Positions 61,256 to 64,000 of a stretch of DNA of 64,000 nucleotides are shown here, piece after piece (positions within the stretch are counted from its first letter, which is position 1; each line of letters begins with the position of its first letter). A program made the position numbers and the translations under genes. The notes under the pieces are model-generated. The model saw nothing but the letters and a program-made list of their open reading frames with translations, was not told the origin of the DNA and searched no databases. This DNA is from Acidobacteriaceae bacterium. Its GTDB lineage: Bacteria; Acidobacteriota; Terriglobia; Terriglobales; Acidobacteriaceae. The stretch spans positions 1 to 64,000 of the forward strand of contig PLHW01000018.1 in NCBI GenBank assembly GCA_003139095.1, in the 5' to 3' direction.

Positions 61256-62590
61256 ATGCCCAGCGCTAAAGAGCGATCCACGCGCGTCTGGGATATTTTG
61301 CTCGCCGTTCTCCTTCTGTGCGCTGGCACCGAATTCGTTCTTCGCGGCCCCGTAAGATTTGCCCATGCCGCAACCTTTAATGACTACATCTCCCCTTACG
61401 TGCAGACGCGTGCCTGGATGGAAGGCGAAGACCCTTATAGCCCGCAAGATCTTCTTCGCTTTTGGCCGCCGGAGGCGAATCGCGTCGACTTTCTGTCTGG
61501 TGTGCGCCCCGATGATTCACTCATTTTCAAATGGGGCATTCCGACTGCTTACCCATTGCCGACCTTCGCGCTGATTGCGCCCATCGCGTGTCTTCCCTGG
61601 CACATCGCCCAACCAGTGTGGCTGGTTATCACGATTCTGTCCTTTGCCGTGACCATCGCGTCTGTAATGTCGTTCTCGAAGCTTCGCCCCAGGACCCGTT
61701 CCGGCCTGGTTTTTCTCGCGATCAGCCTCGCTCTCGCCCCATTTCATACCGCTCTAGCTGCCGGGAGCATTGTGAGTGTAGCTGTAGCTGCCTCCGCTGC
61801 CGCCGTCTGGGCTGGCAGCCGCGGGCATGAAATTCTCGCGGGAGCGCTGCTTGCCGCGGCCGTTAGCCTCAAACCGCAGATCGGCCTTCCCTTTTGCTTC
61901 TATTACCTGGTCCTCCGCCGTTGGCGCATTCCGGCCGTCGCCGGCGGAATCGTCGCCGTTCTCTCGGCGATCGCGGTGGGTCGATTGGCGATCAGCGGAA
62001 CGCCCTGGCTGCAGAGTTATCTCCACGACAATCGAGTTCTCTTCGCGCAAGGCAGCCTCGGCGATTTCACGGAAGGCAATCCCATTCGTTTCGGATTAAT
62101 CAACTCGCAGGTCGCCGCCTACGCGCTGCTCCATAACCGGGACGCCGCGAACCTCGCCGCGATCGCGTTCGCCGCAGCCGCCGGCTTGACCTGGATACTT
62201 CTGCTGGGGAAGAACCGGAGAGGCGATTTAGCCTTGAGCGCCCTCGTCGTTCTTAGTCTTGTGCCCGTCTACCATCGCTTTTATGACGCAACTCTGCTGA
62301 TTTTTCCACTGGCATGGAGCCTCGCAGCGTGGAAAAGTCAGTCCCGCGCAATGGCCCGAGCCGTCTTTGTCGTGATCATTTCCGTTTTTCTCGTGCCCGG
62401 AGGGTCCGCGCTCGAACAGTTGCAACGAGCCGGTCACTTGGTGGCGCTGAGAACTCACTGGTGGTGGAACGCGCTCGTCCTGCCGCACGAAAGCTGGAGC
62501 ATACTTCTCCTCGCTCTCTTTCTCGTTCGCGCCATGCAAACCGGCGCCGGCGCGCAGGTTCCCGACGATCCTGCTGGGCATCTATCATAA
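61256..62590 (+). CDS. GT87-like (DUF2029) membrane glycosyltransferase
   Basis: A 444-residue polytopic protein with about ten helices of the GT87 (mannosyltransferase-like, GT-C fold) family. Features: DILLAVLLLCAGTEFVL first helix, the loop FNDYISPYVQTRAWMEGEDPYSPQ with the acidic residues where these enzymes have catalytic Asp, LPTFALIAPIACLPW, ALLAAAVSLKPQIGLPF (the conserved KPQ segment) and VYHRFYDATLLIFPLAW. Sugar donor would be polyprenyl-linked. Second GT-C gene of the window, unrelated in position to the first. Confidence 0.8.
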   Translation: MPSAKERSTRVWDILLAVLLLCAGTEFVLRGPVRFAHAATFNDYISPYVQTRAWMEGEDPYSPQDLLRFWPPEANRVDFLSGVRPDDSLIFKWGIPTAYPLPTFALIAPIACLPWHIAQPVWLVITILSFAVTIASVMSFSKLRPRTRSGLVFLAISLALAPFHTALAAGSIVSVAVAASAAAVWAGSRGHEILAGALLAAAVSLKPQIGLPFCFYYLVLRRWRIPAVAGGIVAVLSAIAVGRLAISGTPWLQSYLHDNRVLFAQGSLGDFTEGNPIRFGLINSQVAAYALLHNRDAANLAAIAFAAAAGLTWILLLGKNRRGDLALSALVVLSLVPVYHRFYDATLLIFPLAWSLAAWKSQSRAMARAVFVVIISVFLVPGGSALEQLQRAGHLVALRTHWWWNALVLPHESWSILLLALFLVRAMQTGAGAQVPDDPAGHLS

Positions 62591-62682
62591 AGATCGAACC
62601 TCGTTACGGTTTTGTGTCTTTGCCTTTCATGTCTGAATCGTTCTCTCCTGAACCTCTATCATAGAAGTGTCGGCTTTCTTCA

Positions 62683-64000
62683 ATGGATCTCCAGGCCAAA
62701 ATTCGTACCATTCCCACCTCCGCCGGCGTGTACCTCTACAAAAACGCCGAGGGCGAGGTCATCTATGTCGGCAAGGCGAAGAACCTGCGCTCCCGCGTCT
62801 CCTCTTATTTTCATCAGGGACGCTGGGAAGACGCAAAAACCGGCACGCTGGTTCGCGAGGCCGTCGATGTCGATTACATCGTCGTCGCCAACAATAAGGA
62901 AGCGCTCGCGCTTGAGAACCATCTCATCAAGCAGAAAAAACCGCGCTTCAACATTCTGCTGCGCGATGACAAAACGTATCCCTACGTAAAGCTCACGCTC
63001 GCCGAGCGCTTCCCGCGTGTCTATGTCACGCGGCGCCTGCGCAAAGATGGCAGCGTTTACTATGGCCCTTACTTCCCCGCGAATCTTGCCTATCGCATCG
63101 TCGATCTGATTCATCACCACTTCCTCATTCCTTCCTGCACCGTCGACCTCAACCATTCGCACGCGCGTCCGTGCCTCCAGTTCTACATCAAGCGCTGCCT
63201 CGGCCCCTGCGTCGCGGGGTTGACAACTCCCGACACCTACCAGGAAGCGGTTCGCGATGTGAAGCTTTTCCTCGAAGGCCGTCAGACCGATCTGGTCAAG
63301 TCCCTGCGCGAGCGCATGGCGGAAGCCGCGGCCCTCGAAGAGTTCGAGCGCGCCGCCCGCTATCGCGACCTCGTTTCCACCGTCGAGCAGTTACAGGAAA
63401 AGCAGCGCATCGCCTCCGCCGAAGGCGATGATGCCGATGTCTTCGGCTATCACTACGAAAATGGCATGCTAGCCGTCAATCTCTTCCACATGCGCGGCGG
63501 CCGCGTCCTCGATCGGCGCGAATTTTTCTGGGAGGATTTGCCGGAGTTCGCGGCCCCCGCACGGGATGTTCCCCAGGAAGTCACGGGCGAGGCGTACACC
63601 GAGTTTCTCTCGGCTGCCGGAGATTTCCCCGCGAGGCAACCTGGAACTGCGCACCCCAATTTCCACCCTGGCGAATTCTTATCCAGCCTCCTCAAACAGC
63701 TTTATCTCGGCCAGCCCTACGTCCCCCGCAACATCTACGTTCCGGTGGATTTCGAAGACCGCGACGAACTCGAAGAAGCCCTCACCGAGCAGTCCTCAGC
63801 TGCAGCCGCCCGGGCCGCCCGCGTCCACATCGTAGTTCCCCAGCGCGGCGACAAACGCGAGCTCATCGATCTGGCCGGCAACAACGCCAAGCAGTCCTAC
63901 GATCAGCGCTTCCGAATTCTCAAGCCCAACGCGCGCGCTATCGCTGAAGCTCTGCAAGACGCGCTCGCCCTCCCCGATCTCCCCAAGCGCATCGAATGCT
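62683..64000 (+). CDS. uvrC: excinuclease ABC subunit UvrC (5' part, cut by window end)
   Basis: The frame is open from ATG 62683 to the end of the window: 439 codons of a protein usually about 600-640 residues. GIY-YIG nuclease domain: TSAGVYLYKNAEGEVIYVGKAK (given in part; catalytic Tyr and Arg, about 13-34), then HHHFLIPSC and CLQFYIKRCLGPC with conserved cysteines. The UVR motif is at about 205-240, and LFHMRGGRVLDRREFFW starts the RNase-H-like part. UvrC makes both incisions in nucleotide-excision repair. The C-terminal endonuclease and HhH domains lie outside the window. An alkyltransferase-like sensor of the same repair route is encoded at 5 kb. Confidence 0.95.
   Translation, partial: MDLQAKIRTIPTSAGVYLYKNAEGEVIYVGKAKNLRSRVSSYFHQGRWEDAKTGTLVREAVDVDYIVVANNKEALALENHLIKQKKPRFNILLRDDKTYPYVKLTLAERFPRVYVTRRLRKDGSVYYGPYFPANLAYRIVDLIHHHFLIPSCTVDLNHSHARPCLQFYIKRCLGPCVAGLTTPDTYQEAVRDVKLFLEGRQTDLVKSLRERMAEAAALEEFERAARYRDLVSTVEQLQEKQRIASAEGDDADVFGYHYENGMLAVNLFHMRGGRVLDRREFFWEDLPEFAAPARDVPQEVTGEAYTEFLSAAGDFPARQPGTAHPNFHPGEFLSSLLKQLYLGQPYVPRNIYVPVDFEDRDELEEALTEQSSAAAARAARVHIVVPQRGDKRELIDLAGNNAKQSYDQRFRILKPNARAIAEALQDALALPDLPKRIEC

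Overview
The window looks like chromosomal DNA from a GC-rich, diderm, heterotrophic bacterium, most likely an Acidobacteriota member of the Koribacter/Terriglobia type. The reasons are tandem VWFA-domain proteins with acidobacterial-style secretion leaders, a fused branched-chain 2-oxoacid dehydrogenase E1, a PilMNOPQ cluster beside a second secretin with pseudopilins, an EfpL-type elongation factor, and a strong GC-rich codon bias that produces long spurious antisense frames. This placement is inference; there is no rRNA gene. One tRNA gene (Gln, anticodon CTG) was found. No CRISPR array, phage or complete insertion sequence was seen.

Layout. 0-10 kb: GT-C glycosyltransferase, tRNA-Gln, isochorismatase-like hydrolase, P-loop kinase, coproheme decarboxylase (chdC), an alkyltransferase-like protein, a DUF4397-type lipoprotein, a STAS protein, an exported peroxiredoxin interrupted by one in-frame TGA exactly at the peroxidatic cysteine position, and a long-chain acyl-CoA synthetase. 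9.3-16.5 kb: a MITE-like element, a SnoaL-like protein, an unknown protein, thiG, a small secreted protein with a terminator, an FtsB/DivIC-like protein, phosphohexomutase, cutA and a Cys/Met PLP enzyme. 16.5-18.7 kb: a repeat-bearing spacer and a two-gene accessory cassette (a nitrilase-like protein with a restriction-type head domain, plus a PD-(D/E)XK-like protein). 18.8-28.7 kb: cysteine synthase, two VWFA proteins, DUF1015, amidase, GerMN protein, rph, aldolase and an SDR. 28.7-36.5 kb: two APC permeases, thiE, efpL, accC, accB and an aminopeptidase P-type gene. 36.7-42.2 kb: pilMNOPQ behind a small helix-turn-helix gene. 42.6-51.3 kb: rhodanese/TlpA pair, dehydrogenase, CPBP protease, secreted proteins, HAD phosphatase, fused E1. 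51.6-56 kb: DoxX, three pseudopilins and a TPR-secretin-cohesin protein. 56-64 kb: smpB, two secreted-protein genes sharing a duplicated leader, pepA, a GT87-like protein and the 5' two thirds of uvrC, cut by the window end.

Most notable observations: (1) a probable selenocysteine peroxiredoxin with a good bacterial SECIS candidate right after the UGA; (2) a recurring family of degenerate 7-8 bp short-tandem arrays, several arranged as inverted pairs, sitting mostly just after stop codons; (3) a duplicated ~166-bp leader in front of two unrelated secreted-protein genes; (4) four genes whose -10-like TA(C/G)AAT box lies 7-8 nt before the ATG with no Shine-Dalgarno, as expected for leaderless mRNAs; (5) the accessory two-gene cassette at 17-18.6 kb. 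All family assignments are from reading motifs; no database search was run.
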